A stretch of DNA of 64,000 nt, from assembly GCF_040419245.1 (NCBI RefSeq), contig NZ_JAZHOH010000001.1:4340001-4404000 (forward strand). The letters are read 5' to 3'. The notes beneath the pieces are model-generated. The model did no database searches. It saw only the letters and a list, made by a program, of their open reading frames with translations, and was not told the DNA's origin. Both the position numbers and the translations under genes were made by a program. This document shows positions 33,207 to 41,847 of the stretch, piece after piece. Source of the DNA: Ewingella sp. CoE-038-23. Its GTDB lineage: Bacteria > Pseudomonadota > Gammaproteobacteria > Enterobacterales > Enterobacteriaceae. How positions within the stretch are numbered: the stretch's first letter is position 1; each line of letters opens with the position of its first letter.

Positions 33207-33249
33207 AAGCCTGTGGAAAGCGTCTTAGCGGCGCATTCCACAGGCTTTT
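33207..33249 (+). terminator. Rho-independent terminator after the DUF1471 gene
   Basis: AAGCCTGTGGAA (33207-33218) / TTCCACAGGCTT (33236-33247), a perfect 12-bp stem followed by TT(TT)G. Confidence 0.88.
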
Positions 33250-33367
33250 GTCATGATTATCAGACACTCTCCTGATCTCACTTTAAGACTTTCTTTACGC
33301 TTCCCATTGCATCCCTCAAGGCCGGTTACTATTCTGGACTGTCATTTTTTCAGCAAAGGGAACCGCC

Positions 33368-33820
33368 ATGAAAACACGCCTCACCGCAGCACCGACGGCC
33401 GATGATGTCGACGAAATAAAAACGGCCCTCCGCACTTTCAATCTCAATTTTATTCACCGGCCTAAACTCCGTGAGCTGGGTATTTTTGTCGAAGATGAAC
33501 ACGGCAAAAAACAGGCCGGTATTGTGGCGGAAACCGTCGGGAAGTGGATGTACATCCAGATGCTGTGGGTGGATGAGTCCCTGCGCGGAAAAGATGTCGG
33601 CACGCAGCTTATCAGCGAAGCCGAAGAAGAAGCCAAAGCCCGCGGCTGCCTGTACTCACTGGTGGATACCTTTAGTTTCCAGGCGCGCCCGTTCTACGAG
33701 CGTATGGGTTACAGCGTGCAGATGACGCTGGAAGATTACATTGAAGACGCGCGGGCGCCGCAGGGGGAATCCACCACGCATACCCGCTATTTCCTGAGCA
33801 AAAAGCTCACCACAGCATAG
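33368..33820 (+). CDS. GNAT N-acetyltransferase (paralogue A)
   Basis: 150 residues with the GNAT acetyl-CoA loop around WVDESLRGKDVGTQLISEAEEEAKARGC and the C-terminal FQARPFYERMGYSVQM motif. It resembles the YhbS/toxin-like GNAT group with the DTFSFQARPFYE signature. Substrate unknown. It begins an apparent operon with a LysE exporter and a second GNAT (paralogue B) that is clearly its relative (shared AGIxAETVGxW, DTFSFQARPFYER and EDYIxDxRAP). Confidence 0.88.
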   Translation: MKTRLTAAPTADDVDEIKTALRTFNLNFIHRPKLRELGIFVEDEHGKKQAGIVAETVGKWMYIQMLWVDESLRGKDVGTQLISEAEEEAKARGCLYSLVDTFSFQARPFYERMGYSVQMTLEDYIEDARAPQGESTTHTRYFLSKKLTTA

Positions 33821-33830
33821 AGACAACGCC

Positions 33831-34463
33831 GTGACCCTGACCGAATCTTTGGTTTCTTACGCCTTTGCCGCCGGTATTCTGACCCTAACGCCGGGTCTGG
33901 ATACTGCTTTAGTGTTACGCACCGCCGCCAGCGAGGGCAGCAAGAAAGCCGTGCTGGCCGCGCTGGGCATTAGCACGGGTTGTCTGGTTTGGGGTGCGGC
34001 AGTTGCGCTGGGTTTAGGGGCGCTGCTGGCGGCGTCAGAGTTGGCATTCAATCTGCTGAAATGGATTGGCGCAGCCTATCTGTGCTGGCTTGGGGTGCAA
34101 ATGCTGCTAAAACCGCGTGAAAGCATGTCGTTTAGCGCACAGGACAAAGCCAAGAAAAATCCACTTTTCGGCAGTTGGTTTATCAAAGGTTTGTTCGGCA
34201 ACGTGCTTAATCCCAAGGTCGGGGTATTTTACGTGTCGTTTCTGCCGCAATTTGTTGCTACCGGTTATTCGGTTCCGCCATACATTTTCGGCCTGGCGGC
34301 CATGCACGCGGTGATTGGCACCCTGTGGTCATTGACCATGATCGCCGCCACCCGACCACTCTCTCGCTGGCTGCAACGCCCGAGCGTGGTGAAAACCTTA
34401 GATCGCCTGACCGGCACAGTATTTATCGCTTTTGCAGTTCGTCTCGCGACGACAAAACGTTAA
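33831..34463 (+). CDS. LysE/RhtB-family amino-acid exporter
   Basis: 210 residues starting with GTG 33831. Six-helix LysE fold: TLTPGLDTALVLRTAASEGSKKAVLAALGISTG is the family's first helix and loop; NVLNPKVGVFYVSFLPQFV is the second signature. Usually exports an amino acid or derivative. It is sandwiched between two related GNAT genes with 10 and 14 nt gaps, suggesting a unit in which an acetylated compound, or its precursor, is exported; this is inference. Confidence 0.88.
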   Translation: MTLTESLVSYAFAAGILTLTPGLDTALVLRTAASEGSKKAVLAALGISTGCLVWGAAVALGLGALLAASELAFNLLKWIGAAYLCWLGVQMLLKPRESMSFSAQDKAKKNPLFGSWFIKGLFGNVLNPKVGVFYVSFLPQFVATGYSVPPYIFGLAAMHAVIGTLWSLTMIAATRPLSRWLQRPSVVKTLDRLTGTVFIAFAVRLATTKR

Positions 34464-34477
34464 CAAAGGAAAGAGTT

Positions 34478-34924
34478 ATGAAAACGCGCATGACCGACAC
34501 GCCTACTGAGGCTGACATCACTGACATTATCGATGGCCTGCGCGGCTACAATAAAGGCTTTATCCCCGAGCAATCATTCCGGGATTTAGCGATTTTTATC
34601 GAAGATGATCAGGGCAAGAAGCAGGCTGGCATTATTGCGGAAACAGTGGGTAACTGGCTAAAAATCATTTACTTATGGGTTGATGAGTCTCTGCGTGGTC
34701 AGGACATCGGCACCAAACTGTTGCAGGATGTCCAGCAAGAAGCGCTACAGCGCGGCTGCCGCTACGCCATGGTCGATACCTTTAGTTTTCAGGCGCGCCC
34801 GTTCTACGAGCGCCACGGCTTCCATATGCAAATGGCGTTGGAAGATTACATCAAGGATATCCGTGCGCCTGATGAAGCTCCTTCAACCCACACCCGTTTT
34901 TATTTAACCAAACGTCTGGGCTGA
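34478..34924 (+). CDS. GNAT N-acetyltransferase (paralogue B)
   Basis: 148 residues from ATG 34478 (AAAGGAAAGAG ribosome site). Same family as the gene at 33368: ALxIEDDQGKKQAGIIAETVGNW, WVDESLRGQDIGTKLL, DTFSFQARPFYERHGF. About half the residues agree by eye. The two genes likely arose by tandem duplication with the LysE gene then placed between, or the three were duplicated as a unit. Confidence 0.88.
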   Translation: MKTRMTDTPTEADITDIIDGLRGYNKGFIPEQSFRDLAIFIEDDQGKKQAGIIAETVGNWLKIIYLWVDESLRGQDIGTKLLQDVQQEALQRGCRYAMVDTFSFQARPFYERHGFHMQMALEDYIKDIRAPDEAPSTHTRFYLTKRLG

Positions 34925-34984
34925 TGGCTGCGCGCGGCGGGGTTCTTCCCTGTCGCGCCACCTATCTTTTCCCATTGTCGCATT

Positions 34985-35644
<660 letters not shown>

Positions 35645-35813
35645 TTAATAATTAAAAACATAGCGCAAAACGTCGGGGGTGTCGCAGGTTCTTTCAGCGT
35701 CTGAATGTTACAAGTTTATGTCATACGCATATTTAATCTTTCTCATCCTCGATTCATCTCCCTATACTGCAAAATCGGCCGTGAGGTAAGACGTGACTCT
35801 TTCAGGAAAACCC

Positions 35814-36371
35814 ATGAAAAAACGGACATTTGTGCTGGCAATACTGCTTCCCCTGTTGGTGAGCGCCGCTCAGGCAGCCCCTTCACCCGGCTCGTCTCCG
35901 CAGGCGATCAAAGCGCGGTTTAATCAGTTTCAGATTGGCGACAAGACCATTTGTTTGGATGAGTTTACTTATCCCAACAACCAGAAAATGAAGTCATTCG
36001 AAAGCGGCTATGTGATCGCCAAACAGAAAGATGTGCTGACTTATGAAATAGTTAGCATGTTTCTACTGGGTAACGACGTGACCGCGACGGTCAAGGCCGT
36101 GGTGGAAAGCCGCCTAAAGCCAAAAGGCATGAGCACCGAGTTTAAGCAGGCCTATATTGACGTAAACGGAATGGACAAGCCCGAGCAGGCTGCGGCGAAA
36201 AGCAACCTTATTCAAGAGTTTCAGAAGATGATCAGCGTGAAGCAGGATGATCTGCCTTACGGCGCCATCGTGATAAACGAGCAGGGTTATGTCATTACTA
36301 CCGTTGAGAAAAATGGTACTAACGTCAGCGAATGCTTTGTCACGCCGGTGAAAAAAGCGGAAAAGGAATAA
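35814..36371 (+). CDS. Exported protein of unknown function
   Basis: 185 residues from ATG 35814; Sec signal MKKRTFVLAILLPLLVSAAQA|APS. The mature protein has two cysteines (KTICLDEF and SECFVTP), possibly a disulfide, and a central amphipathic segment, KTICLDEFTYPNNQKMKSFES and then YEIVSMFLLGNDVTATVKAVVES. I do not recognise a family. It ends KKAEKE, and a GNAT gene follows 5 nt later, so they may be co-transcribed. Confidence 0.7.
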   Translation: MKKRTFVLAILLPLLVSAAQAAPSPGSSPQAIKARFNQFQIGDKTICLDEFTYPNNQKMKSFESGYVIAKQKDVLTYEIVSMFLLGNDVTATVKAVVESRLKPKGMSTEFKQAYIDVNGMDKPEQAAAKSNLIQEFQKMISVKQDDLPYGAIVINEQGYVITTVEKNGTNVSECFVTPVKKAEKE

Positions 36372-36376
36372 ACCTA

Positions 36377-36850
36377 ATGACCCAGTTATGTGCAATGAGT
36401 GCAGACTATTTCTCACAATTTCATCAGCAGCTGGCGGAAGATTACGCCAGAGAGAACGTCAAATCGGGGCGCTGGCTGGAGCACAATGCGCTGGCGCGTG
36501 CTCAGGGAGTCATGGAGGAATTGCTGCCGCAGGGCGTCGCCACGCCAGATAACTATCTGTTTGTAATCAAAACTGATCAAGGTGAAACGGCTGGCTGTAT
36601 TTGGTTAGCCGACGTCGAGCGCCAGGGCGATCGCAGCGCGTTTATTTATGAAGTATCTGTTTACCCGGCGTTTCGCCGTCAGGGCCATGCTCGCGCCGCT
36701 TTTCTTCAGTTAGAAGAGAAAGTGCGCGAGCTGGGTTTGAAGTCCATCGGCCTGAACGTGTTCTATCACAACAGCGGCGCACAGGCGTTGTATGCCGGTC
36801 TGGGCTATGCGCCAACCAATCTGACCATGGTAAAAAACCTAGCGGATTAA
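36377..36850 (+). CDS. GNAT N-acetyltransferase
   Basis: 157 residues. N-terminal helix-rich part (QLAEDYARENVKSGRW), then IYEVSVYPAFRRQGHARAAFLQLEEKV, the acetyl-CoA-binding R/Q-x-x-G-x-A loop, and the closing NVFYHNSGAQALYAGLGY. Substrate unknown. It is 5 nt downstream of an exported unknown protein. Confidence 0.87.
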   Translation: MTQLCAMSADYFSQFHQQLAEDYARENVKSGRWLEHNALARAQGVMEELLPQGVATPDNYLFVIKTDQGETAGCIWLADVERQGDRSAFIYEVSVYPAFRRQGHARAAFLQLEEKVRELGLKSIGLNVFYHNSGAQALYAGLGYAPTNLTMVKNLAD

Positions 36851-36860
36851 TAACCTCCCC

Positions 36861-37313
36861 TCAGCGCTGATATTTGATGAATTCAGTCTGCGTGCCAATC
36901 CGGTCATACAGTTTGCGCGCGGTATGGTTGGAGGTTTTGGTAGTCCAGTAGACGTTGGCTTTGTCGTTCTGATCGGCATAGTCATAAACCGCTTCAATCA
37001 GTTTCTGACCAATGCCGAGCTTGCGCGCGCTGTCATCCACGAATAAATCCTGCAAATAGACCACCTGCTGCATGTGCCAGCCGTGATCGTGGTTGATGCA
37101 ATTGACCAAGCCCACCAACTTGCCCTGATACTCCGCCACATAGCCAAACATGTCGGGATAATCGCTCTGCGACAGACGCTGGAAGGTGTAATCAAACTGC
37201 GCCGGATCAAGCTCTGACTGGTAGAAGTCGAGATAGTCGCGCCACAGCGCTTCCCACCCTTGGCGGTCAGCAGGGGTCAAAGTACGAATTTTCACCTCAT
37301 TTGATTGGCTCAT
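36861..37313 (-). CDS. GNAT N-acetyltransferase
   Basis: 150 residues. Shares features with diamine acetyltransferases: ITLTPADRQGWEALWRDYLDFY-like N-terminus, LQDLFVDDSARKLGIGQKLIEAVYDYA acetyl-CoA loop, and TKTSNHTARKLYDRIG at the C-terminus. It converges with the previous GNAT gene. Substrate unknown. Confidence 0.87.
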   Translation of the reverse strand: MSQSNEVKIRTLTPADRQGWEALWRDYLDFYQSELDPAQFDYTFQRLSQSDYPDMFGYVAEYQGKLVGLVNCINHDHGWHMQQVVYLQDLFVDDSARKLGIGQKLIEAVYDYADQNDKANVYWTTKTSNHTARKLYDRIGTQTEFIKYQR

Positions 37314-37384
37314 TGCGTTCTCTCTGTTAAAAATAAGTGGATGCTTTCGCTTAAATTAATCGTCTATTGCAAGGATTTCCAGCC

Positions 37385-38569
37385 ATGTTGCCGCGCCTTA
37401 GCCTCAAAGATGTGACCTTTTCCGCCATCCTCGCCGGTTTTGTGGCGGTACTCGTCGGCTACACCAGTTCGGCGGCCATTATCTTCCAGGCGGCGGAAGC
37501 GTCGGGTGCCAGCCCCTTGCAGATTGGTGGCTGGCTGACCATGCTGGGTCTCGGCATGGGGCTGACCTCCATCGGCCTCTCTTTGTGGTATCGCACGCCA
37601 ATCGTCACAGCGTGGTCGACGCCGGGCGCGGCGCTGCTGGTCACCAGCCTGCCGGGCACCTCGATGAATGATGCCATTGGGGTGTTTATTTTTGCCAGCG
37701 GCCTGATGCTGTTATGCGGCGTGACAGGCCTTTTTGCCAGACTGATGCACTACATTCCGCAGGCGCTGTCCGCCGCGATGCTGGCCGGAATATTGCTGCG
37801 TTTCGGCCTGAACGCTTTCACGTCGCTGCAAAGCAATTTTGCGTTGGCAGGGACGATGTGTCTGGTCTATCTGCTGGCTCGCCGTGCTCTCCCGCGCTAC
37901 GCCATCGTGCTGACACTGGCCGCCGGGCTGATTGTGGCGGGATTGCAGGGAGACATTAGCCTGCACGGGCAAAGCCTGAGCTTCGCCGTGCCGGAATTCG
38001 TCACCCCGCACTTCTCGCTCTCGGCGCTACTGGGCATCGGCATTCCGTTTTTTGTGGTCACTATGGCGTCGCAAAACGCGCCGGGCATCGCCACGCTTAA
38101 GGCTCACGGCTATCAGGTGCCGGTTTCTCCGCTGATTTCATGGACGGCGCTGACCGCCCTGCTGCTCGCGCCTTTTGGCGGCTTCACCTTCTGCATTGCC
38201 GCCATCACCGCCGCGATTTGCATGGGAGAAGATATCCACCCTGATGCCAAAAAACGCTATATGGCCGCCGTGGCTGCCGGGGTGTTTTACCTGCTGGCCG
38301 GGCTGTTCGGCGGCTCTATCGGCCTGCTGTTCACCGCGCTGCCCACGCCGCTCATCCACACCATCGCCGGATTGGCGCTATTGGGGACCATTGCGGGCAG
38401 TTTGCAGCGCGCACTGGCGGAAGAGTCTCACCGCGACGCGGCAATCATTACTTTCCTGATCACCGCCTCTGGCGTCACGCTGCTGGGCGTCGGTTCGGCA
38501 TTCTGGGGGCTGGTTGGCGGGGTGATAGCCCACTGGGCGCTGACTTTCGGCAAGCAAAAGGCGCTGTAA
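37385..38569 (+). CDS. benE: BenE/YdcO-type benzoate-like transporter
   Basis: 394 residues from ATG 37385 (MLPRLSLKDVTFSAILAGF). About 11 membrane helices; landmarks FVAVLVGYTSSAAIIFQAAEASGA, TPIVTAWSTPGAALLV and FTFCIAAITAAICMGEDIHPD define the BenE family. Relatives take up benzoate or related aromatic acids with protons; the true substrate is unproven here and no benzoate catabolic genes are adjacent. Confidence 0.88.
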   Translation: MLPRLSLKDVTFSAILAGFVAVLVGYTSSAAIIFQAAEASGASPLQIGGWLTMLGLGMGLTSIGLSLWYRTPIVTAWSTPGAALLVTSLPGTSMNDAIGVFIFASGLMLLCGVTGLFARLMHYIPQALSAAMLAGILLRFGLNAFTSLQSNFALAGTMCLVYLLARRALPRYAIVLTLAAGLIVAGLQGDISLHGQSLSFAVPEFVTPHFSLSALLGIGIPFFVVTMASQNAPGIATLKAHGYQVPVSPLISWTALTALLLAPFGGFTFCIAAITAAICMGEDIHPDAKKRYMAAVAAGVFYLLAGLFGGSIGLLFTALPTPLIHTIAGLALLGTIAGSLQRALAEESHRDAAIITFLITASGVTLLGVGSAFWGLVGGVIAHWALTFGKQKAL

Positions 38570-38620
38570 ATGTTGAGGGCCTTCAAGTTCTGGGTAACAG
38601 GATTTAGTAACACGCCTTAA

Positions 38621-38636
38621 GGTGATGGCGATCACA
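38621..38636. promoter_or_regulatory. CRP-binding site upstream of idnD
   Basis: GGTGATGGCGATCACA: GGTGA-N6-TCACA, matching TGTGA-N6-TCACA at nine of ten positions, with ATTT on the right flank. It is 83 nt upstream of idnD, where a class I or II activator site would sit. Confidence 0.72.
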
Positions 38637-38718
38637 TTTCTGACGCCATAAACCCTCTTTACTGGCAGCATTCCTGCTGTAAAACGCAGCGGCAAAGCAC
38701 CTAATAAAGAGCAAAACT

Positions 38719-39753
38719 ATGATGAAGATTGACACCCAATCCTGCGTGGTCACCGGCAAAAAAGATGTCTCCGTGGTCGAGCAGCAGATCGATTATCAGG
38801 GCCAGGGCACGCTGGTAAAAGTCACTCGCGGCGGCATCTGCGGTTCTGACCTGCATTACTACGAGCATGGTCAGGTTGGTGATTTCAAAGTGCGAGAAGC
38901 CATGGTTTTGGGCCATGAAGTGGTTGGCGTGGTGGAAAAATCAGACACCGCTCGCCTTAAACCCGGCCAAAAAGTGGCGTTGAACCCCAGCAAGCCCTGT
39001 AAATCCTGTAAATACTGCCTTTCTGGTGATGAAAACCAGTGTACTACCATGAAATTCTTCGGCAGCGCCATGTATTTCCCGCACATCAACGGGGCTTTCA
39101 CCCAATATAAAATTGTCGACAGCGAGCAGTGTATCGCCTTCGATAATCAGGTTAGCGATCGCCTGATGGTGTTTGCCGAGCCGCTGGCCGTGGCTATCCA
39201 CGCCGTTAATCAGGCTGGTGATATCAAGGGTAAAACGGTGTTTGTCTCAGGCGTTGGGCCAATTGGCAGCCTGATTGTCGCTGCCGCCAAAGCCAAAGGC
39301 GCGAAGGAGATTGTTTGCGCCGATCTGAGTGAACGCTGCCTGAGCCTGGCACAAGAAATGGGTGCCAATATTGCACTTGATGCCGCAAAAGGCGACTTCG
39401 CGCCCTATCAGGCGGAAAAAGGCTATTTTGACGTCTCTTTCGATGCCTCAGGCCATCCGTCGTCTATCCGCCGCTGTCTGGAGTTAACCCGCGCGCGAGG
39501 CACGCTGGTGCAGGTGGGTATGGGTGGTGCGGTGAATGACTTCCCGCTGATGATGTTGATTGCTAAGGAAATTAACTGGGTCGGCAGCTTCCGCTTCACG
39601 GAAGAGTTCAAAACGGCGGTTGAGTGGCTGGCAAATAAAACGGTTGACCCGATGCCGCTGCTGTCTGCGGAGTTCCCACAAGGAGATTTGGTGGAAGCGC
39701 TGGAATTCGCGATGGATAAATCCAAAGCCTCTAAGGTGCAGCTGGTGTTCTAA
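38719..39753 (+). CDS. idnD: L-idonate 5-dehydrogenase IdnD
   Basis: 344 residues (or 343 from the second Met); E. coli IdnD is 343. Zinc alcohol dehydrogenase family: catalytic Cys in GGICGSDLHYY and His-Glu in LGHEVVG, structural cysteines C-x2-C-x2-C-x7-C (CKSCKYCLSGDENQC), Rossmann motif GVGPIGSLI. It oxidises L-idonate to 5-ketogluconate, or acts on related polyols. None of the other idn genes (idnO, idnT, idnR, idnK) is adjacent, so it stands alone. A CRP site is upstream and a terminator downstream. Confidence 0.88.
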   Translation: MMKIDTQSCVVTGKKDVSVVEQQIDYQGQGTLVKVTRGGICGSDLHYYEHGQVGDFKVREAMVLGHEVVGVVEKSDTARLKPGQKVALNPSKPCKSCKYCLSGDENQCTTMKFFGSAMYFPHINGAFTQYKIVDSEQCIAFDNQVSDRLMVFAEPLAVAIHAVNQAGDIKGKTVFVSGVGPIGSLIVAAAKAKGAKEIVCADLSERCLSLAQEMGANIALDAAKGDFAPYQAEKGYFDVSFDASGHPSSIRRCLELTRARGTLVQVGMGGAVNDFPLMMLIAKEINWVGSFRFTEEFKTAVEWLANKTVDPMPLLSAEFPQGDLVEALEFAMDKSKASKVQLVF

Positions 39754-39792
39754 TGGATGTTCCGGCGAGTTAGGCCTTTAATCGTCAAAAAA

Positions 39793-39814
39793 GGGGAGAG
39801 CCAAAACTCTCCCC
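39793..39814. terminator. Bidirectional terminator (idnD / microcin-like gene)
   Basis: GGGGAGAG-CCAAAA-CTCTCCCC stem with A- and T-rich flanks on each side. It separates two converging genes. Confidence 0.85.
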
Positions 39815-39822
39815 TCCATTTA

Positions 39823-40047
39823 TTATTTACGCTTGAAGAAGCCGCAGAACATGTCAGCTACAGATTTGATTGTTGATTCAACAATATTACCCACTTCAAC
39901 GCCGAAAGTATTAGTACCCGTCGGCTTGGTGGTGCCGTTAATCAGAGAGCCGATTTGATCTAAACCGTTATCCAGCAGAGCGCCCACATCACTTAACAGA
40001 CCGGCGCCAGACACTTCGTTCAACTCATGCTTTTCTAATGTACGCAT
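39823..40047 (-). CDS. Microcin/bacteriocin-like peptide precursor with double-glycine-type leader
   Basis: 74 residues from ATG 40047, preceded by GGAGATG. The leader MRTLEKHELNEVSGAG matches the pattern MRxLxxxELxxVSGG of class II microcins (microcin V starts MRTLTLNELDSVSGG); a GAG end replaces GG, as seen in microcins E492/H47. The mature part (LLSDVGALLDNGLDQIGSL, then TESTIKSVADMFCGFFKRK-like end) is small, amphipathic, with a single Cys and a basic C-terminus. No immunity, ABC exporter or accessory gene is adjacent. It may be a secreted bacteriocin or a signal peptide using an exporter elsewhere. Strongly patterned but function unproven. Confidence 0.78.
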   Translation of the reverse strand: MRTLEKHELNEVSGAGLLSDVGALLDNGLDQIGSLINGTTKPTGTNTFGVEVGNIVESTIKSVADMFCGFFKRK

Positions 40048-40329
40048 TTTTACATCTCCATTTAGATTGATATTGGTAAATCGCAGAACAACCTTGTTCT
40101 GCCGAATCACTTTAATACTCAAGTCAGGGGGAAAACCAATAAACTCTATTTAAACAATGCATTACAGGATTAATCGCGAGACATAATTAGAATTGTCCTT
40201 AACTAAAACCCGCCGAATTATCCTCATCGCAGTTCGTCCCTTTCCGCCAGCATGATGTCCGTTTTTGGCATGTCCTTCCCATCTTTTCAGGCGCACACTG
40301 GTTTCACACCCATGAGATGGAGTCCTAAA

Positions 40330-40884
40330 ATGACCCGCAGCGCTTTATTAAATATCGACGTTCAACGCTCCTTCGAGCACCGCCCTTTCTGGCAAGAAGA
40401 GGATTTACCCGCATTCCAACAGGCGTTGAACCGACTGATCGACGGCTGCCAAACGCGCGGCGTGCCGGTTATTGATGTCTTCCACGTCAATCCTGAAGGC
40501 GTGTTCTCGCTGGAGTCCGGGCTGGTTACGCCGATGCCCTTCCTGCGACATACGCCAACCAAAGTCTTCCACAAGCACGTGCACAACGCGTTGCTGGAGT
40601 CCGGTCTACACGAATGGCTGCAAGAACAGGGTATTACTCACCTGATTATTGCCGGAGCGCGCACCGAGCAGTGCTGCGAAACCACCACCCGCGTGGCGTC
40701 TGACATCGGTTATGCCGTGACTTATGTCACTGAGGCGACGCTGACCTTCCCGATGACCCACGCCAGCGGGGAAACCTTCTCCACGGATGCCATTAAACGT
40801 CGCACCGAGCTGGTTCTGGCGGACCGATTTGCCACCATCACCGACGTCGACGGCGCGCTGGCGGAGCTTGACCAAGCTGTGTGA
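40330..40884 (+). CDS. Isochorismatase-family cysteine hydrolase
   Basis: 184 residues from ATG 40330 (MTRSALLNIDVQRSFEHRPFW), preceded by GGAG. Catalytic triad Asp in LLNIDVQRSF, Lys in VFHKHVHNALLES, Cys in AGARTEQCCETTTR. This fold hydrolyses C-N or ester bonds (nicotinamidase, isochorismate, small amides). Substrate unknown. It is 42 nt upstream of a GlxA-type regulator on the same strand, which may control it. Confidence 0.85.
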   Translation: MTRSALLNIDVQRSFEHRPFWQEEDLPAFQQALNRLIDGCQTRGVPVIDVFHVNPEGVFSLESGLVTPMPFLRHTPTKVFHKHVHNALLESGLHEWLQEQGITHLIIAGARTEQCCETTTRVASDIGYAVTYVTEATLTFPMTHASGETFSTDAIKRRTELVLADRFATITDVDGALAELDQAV

Positions 40885-40926
40885 AGATGGGATTTCGCAG
40901 CCGTGAGTTAGCCAAGAGGTTTCACC

Positions 40927-41847
40927 ATGCAAGACGTTTACTTTGTCACGCTCCCGGGCGTGATGGCGCTGGATTTAGTCGGCCCCGGCGAGGCTTTGCG
41001 CCTGACCGGGCAGTTTCGTCTGCATTACATCAGCCCGCTCACCGAAGCAGAAACCTCCACCGGGCTGAAAGTGGGCAGCCTGCAGCCCTTACCGACCTCC
41101 TTCGCCAGTGGAAGTATCATTGTTATTCCGGGCGTTGAGCATTCGGCGGAAAACTTCGCCACGCCCGCCGCAGTGCAAGTGCGCGACTGGCTCAAACAGC
41201 AAAAAGCGGCGATTGAACAGGGAGAGGTGACGCTGGTGTGTATCTGCTCCGGCAGCCTGTTGGCGGGTCAAGCGGGATTGCTCGACGGCTACCAGTGCAC
41301 CACTCACCACGACGTGATCGCGCGTCTAAAGCAACAAGTGCCCAGCGCGCAGGTGAAAGACAATCGCATTTTTGTCGAAGACCGTTTTGTGCTGACCAGC
41401 GCGGGCATCACGGCGGGGATAGATCTGACGCTGCACATCATTTCCAGCCGGCTAGGCGCGCAGGCCGCGCTGGACGTGGCCCGCGAGATGGTGGTCTATT
41501 TTCGCCGCGCCGGGGATGACCCGCAGCTTTCGCCGTGGCTGAGATATCGCAATCACATTCACCCCGCCGTGCATCGCGCGCAAAACCTGATGTCAGCCAC
41601 GCCAGAAGCGCCGTGGCAGCTGGAGGAGATTGCCGCGAAGGCCCATGTCAGCGGGCGGCATCTGACGCGCCTGTTCCGCCAGCACCTGGGGATCAGCGTG
41701 CGCGACTACCATGAGCAGTTGCGTATCGCCGTCGCCCAGCAGCGGCTGCAACAGGGTTTTGGGGTTGAAAAAGCCGCCCTCGCCGCCGGATTTACCTCCG
41801 GCAGGCAGTTACGGCGGGCACAGGAGAGATGGCCGAGTGGGCACTAA
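40927..41847 (+). CDS. GlxA-type AraC-family regulator
   Basis: 306 residues. N-terminal DJ-1/PfpI-like domain (VTLPGVMALDLVGPGEALRLTGQF; nucleophile-elbow Cys in VCICSGSLLAGQAGLLDG) and C-terminal AraC helix-turn-helix pair (WQLEEIAAKAHVSGRHLTRLFRQHLGISVRDYHEQL). Such regulators sense small molecules through the DJ-1-like domain. Its position after a cysteine hydrolase suggests it regulates that gene. Its 3' end overlaps the convergent wecH by 4 nt. Confidence 0.88.
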   Translation: MQDVYFVTLPGVMALDLVGPGEALRLTGQFRLHYISPLTEAETSTGLKVGSLQPLPTSFASGSIIVIPGVEHSAENFATPAAVQVRDWLKQQKAAIEQGEVTLVCICSGSLLAGQAGLLDGYQCTTHHDVIARLKQQVPSAQVKDNRIFVEDRFVLTSAGITAGIDLTLHIISSRLGAQAALDVAREMVVYFRRAGDDPQLSPWLRYRNHIHPAVHRAQNLMSATPEAPWQLEEIAAKAHVSGRHLTRLFRQHLGISVRDYHEQLRIAVAQQRLQQGFGVEKAALAAGFTSGRQLRRAQERWPSGH

